Virus record (IMG/VR): IMGVR_UViG_3300025120_000273
Span: 1 to 32,708 of that record
DNA from: a virus
DNA length: 32,708 nucleotides
Reading direction: 5' to 3' (one strand)
Below the pieces are notes generated by a model that was given only the letters and a program-made list of their open reading frames with translations, ran no database searches and was not told the origin of the DNA. Of this stretch, positions 20,907 through 28,995 are shown piece after piece (positions within the stretch are counted from its first letter, which is position 1; each line of letters starts with the position of its first letter). Made by a program: the position numbers and the translations under genes.

Positions 20907-21277
20907 TGAATAAAATAGAAAATTTGATGCAGCTATTAGGAGCCAATAAAGATATTCCTTTTGTTGATAGAATCTTGTCTCCGCAAAATTATGGAGTAAT
21001 AAAGAATCAAGATAATTCAATTAGCACTCATTTGATGTCTGCTGAGTATGATGAAAATGGAGATGCTTATGCTTTTCCTATGATAGTTAAAACCGAAAAT
21101 GGGTTGCGTAAATTTAATGATCCAAGAGAAGCATTAAATTATAATAAAAAAATTGGAAATGTAATGAAGTTCAACACAATCGAAGAGGCTGATATGTTTA
21201 CAAGAAATTACAAAACGCCTGAATTTGAAAAATATTATCAAAGCATAAAATCACCAAAGGGTTTATTACAGGAATAA
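20906..21277 (+). CDS. Hypothetical protein between terminase and portal
   Basis: A 123-residue protein: ILSPQNYGVIKNQDNSISTH, then MSAEYDENGDAYAFPMIVKT, DPREALNYNKKIGNVMKF and TIEEADMFTRNYKTPEFEKY. I recognise this module as one also found as a domain within large phage internal proteins (pattern NPDGS-ST, polar, FP-xx, EAL, G-V-F-T-EEAD). Here it stands alone. The stop-start overlap with terL (TAATG) and a two-base gap to the portal gene tie it to the packaging unit. A minor virion role is inference. Biochemical function unknown. Confidence 0.72.
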   Translation: MNKIENLMQLLGANKDIPFVDRILSPQNYGVIKNQDNSISTHLMSAEYDENGDAYAFPMIVKTENGLRKFNDPREALNYNKKIGNVMKFNTIEEADMFTRNYKTPEFEKYYQSIKSPKGLLQE

Positions 21278-21279
21278 AT

Positions 21280-23427
21280 ATGGCTAAAGATTACGAAAAC
21301 GAAATGAACAATATGGTCAGCGAAGAAACTGACATGGAGCATCTTGCGGGTATTATTAAATCCGAAATGGATGATGCTAAAGACTTCATTCATCAAGTAG
21401 GTGCAGAAAGAGCAGAGTCCACAGAATACTACTTAGGCGAACAACCTGCTGGTACTTCTAGTATGCAATCTGAATTTGTTTCAACCGATGTCAGAGATAG
21501 CATTTTATTTATGCTTCCGTCTATCATGCGTACATTTTTTGGTACTAAAAAAATTGTTGAGTTTGTTCCACACGGGCCGGAAGATATCCAGGTTGCAGAA
21601 CAACAAACCAACTATATCAACTACATCATTCAAGAAAAAAATCCTGGCTTCCAGGTTTTATATGACGCATTCAAAGATGCGTTGGTTAGAAAAAGTGGTT
21701 TTATAAAAGTTTTTTGGGATGATAGCATTACTGCGTCAACCAGCGAATACACAGACTTAGACCCACAATCCTATCAAGCTCTTACGCTTGATCCCAATGT
21801 AGAGATTGTTAAAGAATCTGCCACCATGGAAACCATTATACAAATGGATCCGTTGTCTGGAGAAGAAATTACACAAGAGATTCCAGTTAAGTATGATCTA
21901 ACCATTCGCAGAATAAAATCTAAGGATCAAGTCTGCATTGAGTCTATTCCACCCGAAGAAGTATTAATCTCACGCAACGCAAGAGATTTAGATTCCGCAT
22001 CTTATGTGGCTCACCGCATGATTAAATCTGTTTCTGATTTGGTTGCTATGGGATATGACCAAGAAGAAGTAGAACAATACGCAACCCAAAGCTCAAGTGC
22101 AGTTGACCCTGAAGCATTTGAAGAGGTTGAGGCAAGAAACCCATTTGACAACATGGTTTATCCAGATAGAAGTGATACTGGTGCAAAAGAAGTTTTATAT
22201 GTTGAACATTATCTTTTTTATGACTTCGATGGCGATGGCATAGACGAAAGAATTAGAGTTTGTACTGCTGGTGAAGGCGTAAATGTGTTGAATGTAGAGC
22301 AATGGGATGATCTTCCTATTACTATGTTCTGCCCTGATCCTGAACCACACACCGCAATTGGCTCATGCCCTGCGGATTACCTAAAGCCTATCCAAGCGGC
22401 TAAGTCTCAGATTATGCGAGACACCCTTGATTCTTTAGGTCACTCAATCTTTCCTCGGATGGCTGTTGTTGAAGGTCAAGTCAATATTGACGATGTACTC
22501 AATACTGATATTGGACAGCCAATTCGAGTTCGTGCCCCTGGGATGGTTCAGCCTTTTACAGTACCCTTTGCTGGTAAAGAGGCTTTCCCTGTTCTTGGAT
22601 ACTTAGATGAAGCAAAAGAGAATAGGACTGGCGTGTCAAAAGCCTCTGCCGGTTTAAATGCAGACGCATTGCAATCAAGCACCAGTGCAGCAGTATCCGC
22701 TACCATGTCAGGAGCACAGGGCCGAATAGAAATTATTTGCAGACATTTCGCAGAAGGCGGATTAAAACAAATGTATAAACTAACCAACAACCTCATCATC
22801 AAGCATCAAAACGCACAAGATGTGTTTAGGTTAGAAGGTAAATTTATTCCGGTAGATCCTAGGTACTGGGAATCAGACAAAGACATGGTTGTTAATGTTG
22901 CTATCTCCAAGTCTTCTGATCAAGAGAAGTTCGGCATACTTACACAGATGGCACAAAAACAAGAGCAAATATTACAAACGCTTGGCCCACAAAATCCATT
23001 GGTATCTTTACAGCAATACTCCAACACGCTTACTCGCATGATCGAGTTAGCCGGATTTAAAGATGCAAACGCATTTATTAACACTCAAGTTCCGCCTATG
23101 CCACCAGCACCGCCTGAATCACAACAACCTGATGCGGCTACTATGTTGGCACAAGCAGAGGCAATGAAAGCACAGAACCAGGCACAAAAAGCTATCATAG
23201 ATGCAGAGACAGCTCGAATGAAAATTATCATGGATGATGATAGAAATAGAGATGAGGCTGAAGCAAACATTAGACTTAAAGCCGCAGAATTAACCGCTAA
23301 GTACGGAGCACAAGTAAACATCGCAGAGATTAATGCTATTATGGAAAGAGATCGTGAAAATATCAGGCAAACTCAAAAAGATCAAGCTCAAGGACTATTT
23401 ACTGGCAATGGCAATCAAGCTATATAA
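21280..23427 (+). CDS. P22-type portal protein
   Basis: A 715-residue protein, close to the length of P22 gp1 (725), with a clip-wing-stem layout: early EYYLGEQPAGTSSMQSEFVS (about residues 49-68), a stretch LFYDFDGDGIDERIRVCTAG with the DGDG calcium-like loop (about 308-327), then CPADYLKPIQAAKSQIMRDT and the stem-like NRTGVSKASAGLNADALQSS. A long Ala/Gln-rich helix from about residue 620 to the end resembles the P22 barrel. Twelve copies would form the ring through which TerL pumps DNA. AGGAA precedes the ATG. The end overlaps the next small gene. Confidence 0.93.
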   Translation: MAKDYENEMNNMVSEETDMEHLAGIIKSEMDDAKDFIHQVGAERAESTEYYLGEQPAGTSSMQSEFVSTDVRDSILFMLPSIMRTFFGTKKIVEFVPHGPEDIQVAEQQTNYINYIIQEKNPGFQVLYDAFKDALVRKSGFIKVFWDDSITASTSEYTDLDPQSYQALTLDPNVEIVKESATMETIIQMDPLSGEEITQEIPVKYDLTIRRIKSKDQVCIESIPPEEVLISRNARDLDSASYVAHRMIKSVSDLVAMGYDQEEVEQYATQSSSAVDPEAFEEVEARNPFDNMVYPDRSDTGAKEVLYVEHYLFYDFDGDGIDERIRVCTAGEGVNVLNVEQWDDLPITMFCPDPEPHTAIGSCPADYLKPIQAAKSQIMRDTLDSLGHSIFPRMAVVEGQVNIDDVLNTDIGQPIRVRAPGMVQPFTVPFAGKEAFPVLGYLDEAKENRTGVSKASAGLNADALQSSTSAAVSATMSGAQGRIEIICRHFAEGGLKQMYKLTNNLIIKHQNAQDVFRLEGKFIPVDPRYWESDKDMVVNVAISKSSDQEKFGILTQMAQKQEQILQTLGPQNPLVSLQQYSNTLTRMIELAGFKDANAFINTQVPPMPPAPPESQQPDAATMLAQAEAMKAQNQAQKAIIDAETARMKIIMDDDRNRDEAEANIRLKAAELTAKYGAQVNIAEINAIMERDRENIRQTQKDQAQGLFTGNGNQAI

Positions 23428-23581
23428 TTTAGAAGTGTTGGTTGACGATCTAGTTTATGTCGGCTCTGAAATCAGAGCTAAAAGCCAAGAAGATGCAGTT
23501 CGCATCCTTGGTATTATTTCTAATGGTGAAGTTACCGAAAATTCAGAAGTTTTAAGTTGTGAGGAGAAAACTTTACACTAA
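23408..23581 (+). CDS. Hypothetical 57-residue protein
   Basis: A 57-residue protein: MAIKLYNLEVLVDDLVYVGS, then EIRAKSQEDAVRILGIISNG and a polar end. The word order strand-helix-strand fits a small alpha-beta domain. The start at 23408 lies inside the portal end, and a longer open stretch upstream lacks a start with good support. The stop overlaps the next gene (TAATG). No family recognised. Between the portal and basic-protein genes it may be a virion component (inference). Confidence 0.6.
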   Translation: MAIKLYNLEVLVDDLVYVGSEIRAKSQEDAVRILGIISNGEVTENSEVLSCEEKTLH

Positions 23582-23832
23582 TGGCAATTACATACAGGAG
23601 CGAAAGATTTGGTGGTTATAACAAACCTAAAAGAACGCCTGGTAAAAGAAAAAAATTTGCAGTCTTGGCCAAGGTCGGAGATACAATAAAACTTATTCGC
23701 TTTGGTGATCCCAACATGACAATCAAAAAAAGCAATCCAGCTAGAAGAAAATCTTTTCGTGCTAGGCATAGATGTGACACTCATCCGCCTAGTAAATTAA
23801 CCGCAAGATATTGGTCTTGCAAACAATGGTAA
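23581..23832 (+). CDS. Conserved-type basic Cys protein (DUF5872/DUF6321-like)
   Basis: An 83-residue, strongly basic protein. KRTPGKRKKFAVLAKVGDTI, KLIRFGDPNMTIKKSNPARR and KSFRARHRC lead to a C-terminal ARYWSCKQW. I recognise the KKFAVLAK-GD-IKLIRFGDPNM pattern and the ARRKSFRARHxC-ARYWSC end, present in phages and also in large eukaryotic algal viruses. The function is unknown. Two Cys plus His may bind metal. It overlaps the upstream stop (TAATG). The basic surface suggests binding to packaged DNA, as an inference only. Confidence 0.82.
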   Translation: MAITYRSERFGGYNKPKRTPGKRKKFAVLAKVGDTIKLIRFGDPNMTIKKSNPARRKSFRARHRCDTHPPSKLTARYWSCKQW

Positions 23833-23841
23833 GGAGATAAT

Positions 23842-23973
23842 ATGTCGCTATATGATAATATGAACAAACGGAAAAAAGCTGGAACAAGTAGGAGCAAAAG
23901 CAAATCTACAATTACATCAAAAGCATTTGCAGCTATGAAAGCTGGTTTTCCTAAAAAGAAAAAGAAAAAATAA
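23842..23973 (+). CDS. 43-residue Lys-rich micro-protein
   Basis: A 43-residue protein: MSLYDNMNKRKKAGTSRSKS, then KSTITSKAFAAMKAGFPKKK followed by KKK. I know the YDNxNKRKKAGTSRSK and the MKAGFPKKKKK end as a repeated micro-protein in marine and other phages, with no proven function. AAGGAGATAAT precedes the ATG. Together with the next two genes it makes a run of small basic proteins that could help DNA compaction, or bind host nucleic acid. Confidence 0.75.
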   Translation: MSLYDNMNKRKKAGTSRSKSKSTITSKAFAAMKAGFPKKKKKK

Positions 23974-23984
23974 CGGAGTAAATT

Positions 23985-24092
23985 ATGCCAAAAGTAGGAA
24001 AAAAAACATTCAGCTATACAACAGCTGGAATGAAAAAAGCTAAAGCTGCCGCCAAGAAAAGCGGTAAAAAAGTTTCTTATAAGAAAAAGTAA
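23985..24092 (+). CDS. 35-residue Lys-rich micro-protein
   Basis: A 35-residue protein: MPKVGKKTFSYTTAGMKKAK followed by an AAAKKSGKKVSYKKK tail, with fifteen Lys residues in all. CGGAG lies seven bases before the ATG. The MPKVGKK-F-YT-G-KKAK pattern recurs in phage genomes. It resembles histone-tail or protamine-like peptides by charge. The function is unknown. The next gene starts directly after its stop with GTG. Confidence 0.72.
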   Translation: MPKVGKKTFSYTTAGMKKAKAAAKKSGKKVSYKKK

Positions 24093-24470
24093 GTGCGACC
24101 ATCCTCGGCAAAAGCCAAGGGTCGTAAACTCCAGCAATGGGTTGTTGAGAAACTCGTTGCTTTACTTGGTTTTGATCCTGAAGATTTAGAATCAAGACCT
24201 ATGGGATCTTCTGGTGAAGATGTCATTATGGGTGTTCAATCCCGCAAACAATTCCCTTACTCTATTGAGTGCAAAAACCAAGAAGCAGTTAATGTGTGGA
24301 AGGCTATGGAGCAATGTCAAACAAACTGTAAAGATTATGAGCCTTTGGTTATAATAAAGAGAAATAAAAGCAAACCACTGGCATTAGTGGATGCTGAGTA
24401 TTTTATTAAACTGCATGAGGATCAAGATGGAACAAGAAACAAAGATAGAGATACATCAACATCAGAATAA
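24093..24470 (+). CDS. PD-(D/E)XK endonuclease (resolvase/HNH-independent type)
   Basis: A 125-residue protein with GEDVIMGV (Asp43), then YSIECKNQE (Glu59, Lys61), the D-x(n)-E-x-K centre of the PD-(D/E)XK superfamily. The N-terminus (KGRKLQQWVVEKLVALLGFD) is the usual helix before it. Similar short nucleases in phages process or resolve branched DNA before packaging. The GTG start follows the previous stop without a gap and has a weak ribosome site, so its level is probably low. It stands at the head of the lysis cassette, between the portal and scaffold genes. An HNH nuclease is usual near terminases, so this may replace that function. Confidence 0.78.
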   Translation: MRPSSAKAKGRKLQQWVVEKLVALLGFDPEDLESRPMGSSGEDVIMGVQSRKQFPYSIECKNQEAVNVWKAMEQCQTNCKDYEPLVIIKRNKSKPLALVDAEYFIKLHEDQDGTRNKDRDTSTSE

Positions 24471-24681
24471 AACTTGGTACAACTTAGCCGAGGGTTTTGA
24501 TAAGTGGCGAGTCTTTCCTAGATTGCTTATTACTTTATATGGGTATGCTTTCTATCAAACCACCCAATGGTTTATGACCTTACCTGATCCAACAAACGCA
24601 CAATCAGCATTTGTTTCTATTATTGTTGGTGCAGGTGCTGCATGGTTTGGTTTGTATGTTGGCGGCACACCAAGAAAATGA
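24427..24681 (+). CDS. Two-span membrane protein, putative holin
   Basis: An 84-residue protein. A polar N-terminus (MEQETKIEIHQHQNKTWYNL) is followed by two hydrophobic spans, FPRLLITLYGYAFYQTTQWF and AFVSIIVGAGAAWFGLYVGG, separated by a short DPTN turn. The size and two spans fit a class II-type holin or antiholin. GAGG before the ATG at 24427 fixes the start inside the nuclease gene (44-base overlap). The stop overlaps the next holin-like gene (ATGA). Having two holin-type genes in a row suggests a holin/antiholin pair (inference). Confidence 0.7.
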   Translation: MEQETKIEIHQHQNKTWYNLAEGFDKWRVFPRLLITLYGYAFYQTTQWFMTLPDPTNAQSAFVSIIVGAGAAWFGLYVGGTPRK

Positions 24682-25058
24682 TTGATAAACTGATTGATCC
24701 AGTAAGCAATATTTTAGATAAATTTATTGTTGATAAAGATTTAAAACAAAAATTAAATCATGAGATTGAGCTTGAGATACAAAAAGCAAATACCTCACAA
24801 ATAGAAGTTAATAAAGTTGAGGCTGGTCATAGATCTATTTTTGTTGCTGGTTGGAGGCCTTGTTGCGGATGGATTTGTGCTATAGCTCTTGGGTATCATT
24901 TTGTATTACAACCAATTATTTTATTTTTTTTATCTCTTAATAATATGCAATACGAACTACCAGTATTTGACATGGGTGCATTGCTGTATGTCTTAGGCGG
25001 TATGTTAGGTCTTGGTGGGTTAAGAAGTTATGAAAAGTCTAAAGGCTTAACCAAATGA
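24678..25058 (+). CDS. 3TM-type phage holin
   Basis: A 126-residue protein. A helical N-terminus (LIDPVSNILDKFIVDKDLKQ) is followed by the word FVAGWRPCCGWICAIALGYH, typical of the holin_3TM family, a second span (VLQPIILFFLSL) and a third (MGALLYVLGGMLGLGGLRSY). It would open the membrane and release the endolysin encoded next. The ATG overlaps the upstream stop by four bases (ATGA), and the stop overlaps the endolysin start likewise. Two Cys in the first span are unusual. Confidence 0.82.
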   Translation: MIDKLIDPVSNILDKFIVDKDLKQKLNHEIELEIQKANTSQIEVNKVEAGHRSIFVAGWRPCCGWICAIALGYHFVLQPIILFFLSLNNMQYELPVFDMGALLYVLGGMLGLGGLRSYEKSKGLTK

Positions 25059-25429
25059 GCGAATGGAAGAACTTTAGGTTAGACGAGTTTAATTGTAAGC
25101 ATTGTGGTGAAAATAGGATTGAACATGAGCTAGTAGATAAGTTACAATCGCTTAGAGAGGACTTAGGCTTTCCATTTATTGTTTCTTCTGGTTATCGATG
25201 TTCAGAACATCCAGTAGAAAAAAAGAAAAGTAAACCAGGTACTCACAACTTAGGGATTGCGGTTGATATAGCCTGTAGTCACAAACAAGCATTACAAATA
25301 GTATCCGCAGCCGAAGGTTATGGATTTACAGGATTAGGAGTTAATCAAAAAGGCAATGGAAGATTCATACACCTCGATATCGCAAAAGCTACGCATGATT
25401 ATCCAAGGCCTCATATCTGGAGCTATTGA
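25055..25429 (+). CDS. M15-type peptidase endolysin
   Basis: A 124-residue zinc peptidase of the D-Ala-D-Ala carboxypeptidase (M15A) family that cleaves peptidoglycan cross-links or stem peptides. The motifs are SSGYRCSEH (about 44-52), PGTHNLGIAVDI (His64, Asp71) and FIHLDI (His106), the metal triad. A short CKHCGEN word near the N-terminus (Cys14, Cys17) recalls the usual FxCxHCG start of phage M15 endolysins. There is no signal peptide, so it needs the holins upstream. The overlap with the holin gene (ATGA) shows joint translation. Confidence 0.9.
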   Translation: MSEWKNFRLDEFNCKHCGENRIEHELVDKLQSLREDLGFPFIVSSGYRCSEHPVEKKKSKPGTHNLGIAVDIACSHKQALQIVSAAEGYGFTGLGVNQKGNGRFIHLDIAKATHDYPRPHIWSY

Positions 25430-25435
25430 TTTCTA

Positions 25436-25675
25436 ATGGAACTTTCATTCTATGTGGTTTGGAATATCTTTGTAACTTTGGTCATCGCACCACTCTTTTA
25501 TTCCATACGCAAAAATGAGAATGAATCAAAAAGAATTGACATACTTGTTAACAAAACAAGAGAAGAAATAGCTAGAGACTATGTGACCAGACAAGCGCAC
25601 AATGTTGAATATTCAAGATTAATGGACAAAATAGACAAACTTGATGCTAAAATAGATAAACTAATTACAAATTAA
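25436..25675 (+). CDS. Membrane-anchored coiled coil, spanin-like
   Basis: A 79-residue protein with one N-terminal span (FYVVWNIFVTLVIAPLFYSI) followed by a charged coiled coil (NKTREEIARDYVTRQAHNVE and DKIDKLDAKIDKLITN). This is the layout of an inner-membrane spanin (Rz) or related lysis accessory. No separate lipoprotein partner (Rz1) is recognisable in any frame inside it, so the spanin label is tentative. It lies last in the lysis cassette, one base before the next gene. Confidence 0.6.
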   Translation: MELSFYVVWNIFVTLVIAPLFYSIRKNENESKRIDILVNKTREEIARDYVTRQAHNVEYSRLMDKIDKLDAKIDKLITN

Positions 25676-25676
25676 T

Positions 25677-26666
25677 ATGGCAACTGAAGTAGAACTAGAA
25701 GAACTGAGAAATATGATTCGTAGTGGCGGACTTAACCTTGCTGGTCAACAAGCACCTGACGGAACATACGGATACTACACTCCAGACTTTTCTTATGGAA
25801 GCTATAAAATTCCATACCAAGATCCAACCTATTCATCCGGATACGAATACGCACGAACATTAGCAGGTGGTATGCCATTTGAAGATGTAGTTGCACCTGG
25901 TATGAGCTTCTCTCCTGACAGACCAATGGGTTATACGCAAGAAGACTTAACACCAAGATTCGTTGGTGAAGGCCCTGTTCCTGTAATGCCTTCAGCACCA
26001 ACCCAAGGAACTCCATTAGAGGCATCTTATGAAACAATGCCTTATGCACCCGTTGGAACACCAATGCCAACTCCTTTTGTTCCAGGACAAACATCCTTTC
26101 CAGGAATACCAGACTTTTTAAAAGATTTAGATTTTAGCGGTTTGCCACCAGTTACAGAAGAAGTTGCTCGTGAACCTGGGTCTGTAACAGATTTTTTTAA
26201 AGTAGATCAAAACTTACTTAACTTTGAAGAGATTGCTGACAAGATTGATATGGAAGAAGTTGCAAAAATAGATATAGAAAAAATAAACATTCCAGAAACA
26301 GTAAGTGTATTTAGCGATATATTAAAAGATCCAATTGTTGATCTTGAGCAAATGCAACCACAAAAAACATTGCCATCTGTTTTTGATCGGGTTATGCCTG
26401 TTGCTCCTAAACCATCTACAGTAGAAAAATTGCCTCAATCTGTTTTTGAAAACATACCCGACCTATCAAACATACCTGGTTTATCAAACATACCAATGAA
26501 CTTTACTGGGTTACCAAATATGCCAGTTATGCCTCAGATACCGCAAACAACATACGTACCCCCAGCATCGTCTTTTATACAACCTAGGGTAGAAGAAATA
26601 GTTTCTCCTATTAGCAGGGGTAGAACAAGACAGCTACCACAAACAGGTTTATTTAACTTAGTATAA
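25677..26666 (+). CDS. Pro-rich hypothetical protein
   Basis: A 329-residue, Pro/Met/Phe-rich, low-helix protein. The N-terminus has LEELRNMIRSGGLNLAGQQA. The middle is full of PxxPVMPSAP, TPMPTPFVP and IPDLSNIPGLSNIPMN words, a repeated IPxL pattern near residues 262-290. No motif or family is recognised. It would be largely disordered. It is close-packed between the spanin-like and the next small gene. A virion-assembly, linker or decoration role is possible from position, with no direct support. Confidence 0.65.
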   Translation: MATEVELEELRNMIRSGGLNLAGQQAPDGTYGYYTPDFSYGSYKIPYQDPTYSSGYEYARTLAGGMPFEDVVAPGMSFSPDRPMGYTQEDLTPRFVGEGPVPVMPSAPTQGTPLEASYETMPYAPVGTPMPTPFVPGQTSFPGIPDFLKDLDFSGLPPVTEEVAREPGSVTDFFKVDQNLLNFEEIADKIDMEEVAKIDIEKINIPETVSVFSDILKDPIVDLEQMQPQKTLPSVFDRVMPVAPKPSTVEKLPQSVFENIPDLSNIPGLSNIPMNFTGLPNMPVMPQIPQTTYVPPASSFIQPRVEEIVSPISRGRTRQLPQTGLFNLV

Positions 26667-26933
26667 ATGTCAATCACACACGAAGAAGTAGTTAAAGCAG
26701 CAGAAGCCGAAAGAATTTTAAATTCTGATGTCTTTAAAGAAGCAATAGAAAATCTTAAAAACGAATATATAACTTACTGGTTAAACTCTCGTGGCATCGA
26801 TGATGTTGCGGTTAGAGAAGACTTCCACAGATCCTTATTACTTCTTCCTGAAGTAGAAAGACACCTACGCATCATGGCTGAAAAAGGAAAACTTACAAAA
26901 GCCAATATCAACAAAATTCGCAACATAGCCTAA
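26667..26933 (+). CDS. Hypothetical helical protein before the scaffold
   Basis: An 88-residue, mostly helical protein: HEEVVKAAEAERILNSDVFK, EAIENLKNEYITYWLNSRGI, DDVAVREDFHRSLLLLPEVE and a basic end. I have seen the ERILNSDxFKxAxE---Y-xxW pattern in phage head-gene clusters. It starts with no gap after the Pro-rich gene and is followed by 62 bases of AT-rich spacer before the scaffold. The function is unknown. A head-assembly factor is inference. Confidence 0.68.
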   Translation: MSITHEEVVKAAEAERILNSDVFKEAIENLKNEYITYWLNSRGIDDVAVREDFHRSLLLLPEVERHLRIMAEKGKLTKANINKIRNIA

Positions 26934-26995
26934 AACTTTCCCTTTTCTACATTATTGGTTTAAAATATCCCTAAATACAAAATAGGAGTATTTAT

Positions 26996-27994
26996 ATGAG
27001 CAATAACGGAAAACCGACTGCTTTACAAACAGATGGTGAATCAACCACCTCAGCGTTTGAAAGTTTCTTGGCCCCTGAAGAGGACACGCAAGAAGAAGCA
27101 GTCATAGAGGAAGTTGAAGAGGTCATTGAACCAGAAGTTGAAGACTTTGAAGAGCAAGACGAAGAGCTTGTCGATGAGGAAGAACTCGAATACGATGACG
27201 AAGAAGATGGTGAAGAAGAAACGGAAGTTGAAGAGTTAGAAGAGCAACCCGTCTACAGAGTCACAGTTGATGGCTCAGAGATAGAGGTCACGCAGGATGA
27301 ACTCATTAATGGTTATTCACGCCAACAAGATTATACGAGAAAGACGCAAGAACTTGCCAATCAAAGAAAAACGATTGAGCAACAAGCTGAAGAGCTTTCT
27401 CAAAGAGATGCGATTTACGCACAGTTGCTACCAAAGATGGAAGCTCAATTAAAGGGCGAATTGGTAGATGAACCGGATTGGAAGACTTTAGTAGATGAAG
27501 ATCCAGTTGCTTATGTCAGAGAACAACAAATCTGGAATGAGAAGAAGGAAAAGTTAAATGCTGCTCAAGCTGAAAGACAGAGACTCGAACAAGAGAATCA
27601 AGTCAAACAGCAAGAACAACTTGTACAATTTGTGCAAGAAGGTCAGCAAAAACTCCTTGAGATCGTACCGGAATGGAAAAATGCAGAAGTTGCTCAAAAA
27701 GAGAAACTAGCAATCCGAGACTATGGCATTAATGTTTTGGGGTATGCACCTCAAGAAATGGACGCAATCTATGACTATCGTGCTTTGCTTGGTTTAAGAA
27801 ACGCTTGGTTAAACTCTAAAACAGTTGAAGCCACGAAGAAAAGACCGACACAGAAAGCACCTGCAAGAGTGGCCCGACCTGGAACGACTACTAGAAAAAA
27901 ATCAGTAGCACCAGCGAAAAGAGCAAAACAGGTTTTAGCAAAAACTGGAAAAGTACAGGATGCTGCTAAAGTTTTTGAACAATTTTTAAAATAA
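26996..27994 (+). CDS. Scaffold protein
   Basis: A 332-residue protein. A highly acidic low-complexity region (about residues 25-85: Glu/Asp runs such as EEVEEVIEPEVEDFEEQDEE) is followed by a Gln-rich coiled coil (about 115-225: QQDYTRKTQELANQRKTIEQ), and then a basic C-terminus (about 280-332: KKRPTQKAPARVARPGTTTR). The acidic head, long helix and basic tail, directly before the capsid gene, is the classic scaffold layout. The basic tail would contact the coat protein. AGGAG seven bases before the ATG is a strong site. It has a 17-base gap to the capsid gene. Confidence 0.88.
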   Translation: MSNNGKPTALQTDGESTTSAFESFLAPEEDTQEEAVIEEVEEVIEPEVEDFEEQDEELVDEEELEYDDEEDGEEETEVEELEEQPVYRVTVDGSEIEVTQDELINGYSRQQDYTRKTQELANQRKTIEQQAEELSQRDAIYAQLLPKMEAQLKGELVDEPDWKTLVDEDPVAYVREQQIWNEKKEKLNAAQAERQRLEQENQVKQQEQLVQFVQEGQQKLLEIVPEWKNAEVAQKEKLAIRDYGINVLGYAPQEMDAIYDYRALLGLRNAWLNSKTVEATKKRPTQKAPARVARPGTTTRKKSVAPAKRAKQVLAKTGKVQDAAKVFEQFLK

Positions 27995-28011
27995 TTTTAT
28001 AGGTAAATATA

Positions 28012-28947
28012 ATGGCTAAAGTAACAAACGCATTTGATACATACAGTGCGAGTTCAGACAGAGAAGATTTAAGTAATATCATTTACAACATCTCTCCAAT
28101 GCAAACTCCGTTTATGTCTTCAATTGGAAAAAGAAGTATTAGGAATGTTGTCTTTGATTGGCAAACAGAAGATCTAGCATCTCCAGTTTCAACTGGTGAA
28201 TTAGAAGGTTTTGAACTTTCAAGATCTGCTGCTGTTGGCACAAGTCGTGTTAGCAATGTTGCTATGATCTCAAAAAGAGATGCAACTGTATCAGGCTCAC
28301 AAGAGTCTTCAGACCCTGCTGGTAAGAGATCAGAAATGGCTCACCAACTAGCTATCATGTCTAAAGCTCTTAAGAGAGATATGGAAGAAGCTCTTTGTCA
28401 AAAGAATGGAAAAACTACTGGTAATGCGACAACTGCTCGTAAGACTGGTGCTTTTGAATCTTGGATGAAATCTAATGTTAACAACGCAGCAGGATCAACT
28501 CCTACTGGCGGTGGAACAGCTCCAACAGACGGAACTCAAAGGGATCTTACAGAACCTTTATTGAAGTCTGTACTACAAGATTGCTTTGAAAGTGGTGGTG
28601 AACCATCATTAGCAATTTGTGGGCCACATAACAAACAAGTTATCTCTGGTTTCACAGGTAGATCTCAAGCAAGACAAATGATTGACGCTAATACTGTTGA
28701 AGCATCAGTATCTATCTACTCTTCTGACTTTGGTGAGCTAAAAATAGTTCCATCAAACAGATCAAGAGAAAGATCTTTATTGTTGGTTGATCCTGAAATG
28801 GCAAAAGTATCTTACTTGCGTGATTTCAAAACAGTTGACATTGCAACAATCGGTGACGCAGTCACTAAAATGATCGTAGTTGAGTATGGATTAGAAGTAT
28901 CCAACGAAGCTGCTCATGGTTTAGTTGCTGACCTTAACGTAAGTTAA
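28012..28947 (+). CDS. Major capsid protein, SU10/DUF5309 type
   Basis: A 311-residue HK97-fold coat protein. The start NAFDTYSASSDREDLSNIIY, with MQTPFMSSIGKRSIRNVVFD and WQTEDLASP (about residues 24-60), is the signature of the DUF5309 (SU10-like) family. In the middle lies a Gly/Thr/Pro-rich loop (GSTPTGGGTAPTDGT) and the conserved GPHNKQVISGFTG. The end, VVEYGLEVSNEAAHGLVADL, is typical of the family. It is the last gene before the strong intrinsic terminator, so the scaffold-capsid pair has its own transcript end, which sets a high coat-protein output (inference). Confidence 0.95.
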   Translation: MAKVTNAFDTYSASSDREDLSNIIYNISPMQTPFMSSIGKRSIRNVVFDWQTEDLASPVSTGELEGFELSRSAAVGTSRVSNVAMISKRDATVSGSQESSDPAGKRSEMAHQLAIMSKALKRDMEEALCQKNGKTTGNATTARKTGAFESWMKSNVNNAAGSTPTGGGTAPTDGTQRDLTEPLLKSVLQDCFESGGEPSLAICGPHNKQVISGFTGRSQARQMIDANTVEASVSIYSSDFGELKIVPSNRSRERSLLLVDPEMAKVSYLRDFKTVDIATIGDAVTKMIVVEYGLEVSNEAAHGLVADLNVS

Positions 28948-28966
28948 GTTCTCGGTTAATAACCTT

Positions 28967-28995
28967 AAAGGGATGTTTCGGCATCCCTTTTTTTT
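28967..28995 (+). terminator. Intrinsic terminator after the capsid gene
   Basis: AAAGGGATG (28967-28975) and CATCCCTTT (28982-28990) are a perfect nine-base stem with a six-base TTTCGG loop, followed by five more T. This is the strongest rho-independent terminator in the window, directly after the major capsid gene. Confidence 0.92.

Noticed and set aside
23942-24010. Programmed frameshift at the A-rich runs in the Lys-rich micro-genes
   Set aside because: The runs (A6 and A8) simply encode Lys codons, and neither alternative frame extends into a larger product.
26934-26995. Promoter before the scaffold gene
   Set aside because: The 62-base AT-rich spacer has TTGGTT and TAAATA, but their spacing (11 bases) is wrong, and no other pair of boxes fits. 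A promoter may exist but cannot be supported.
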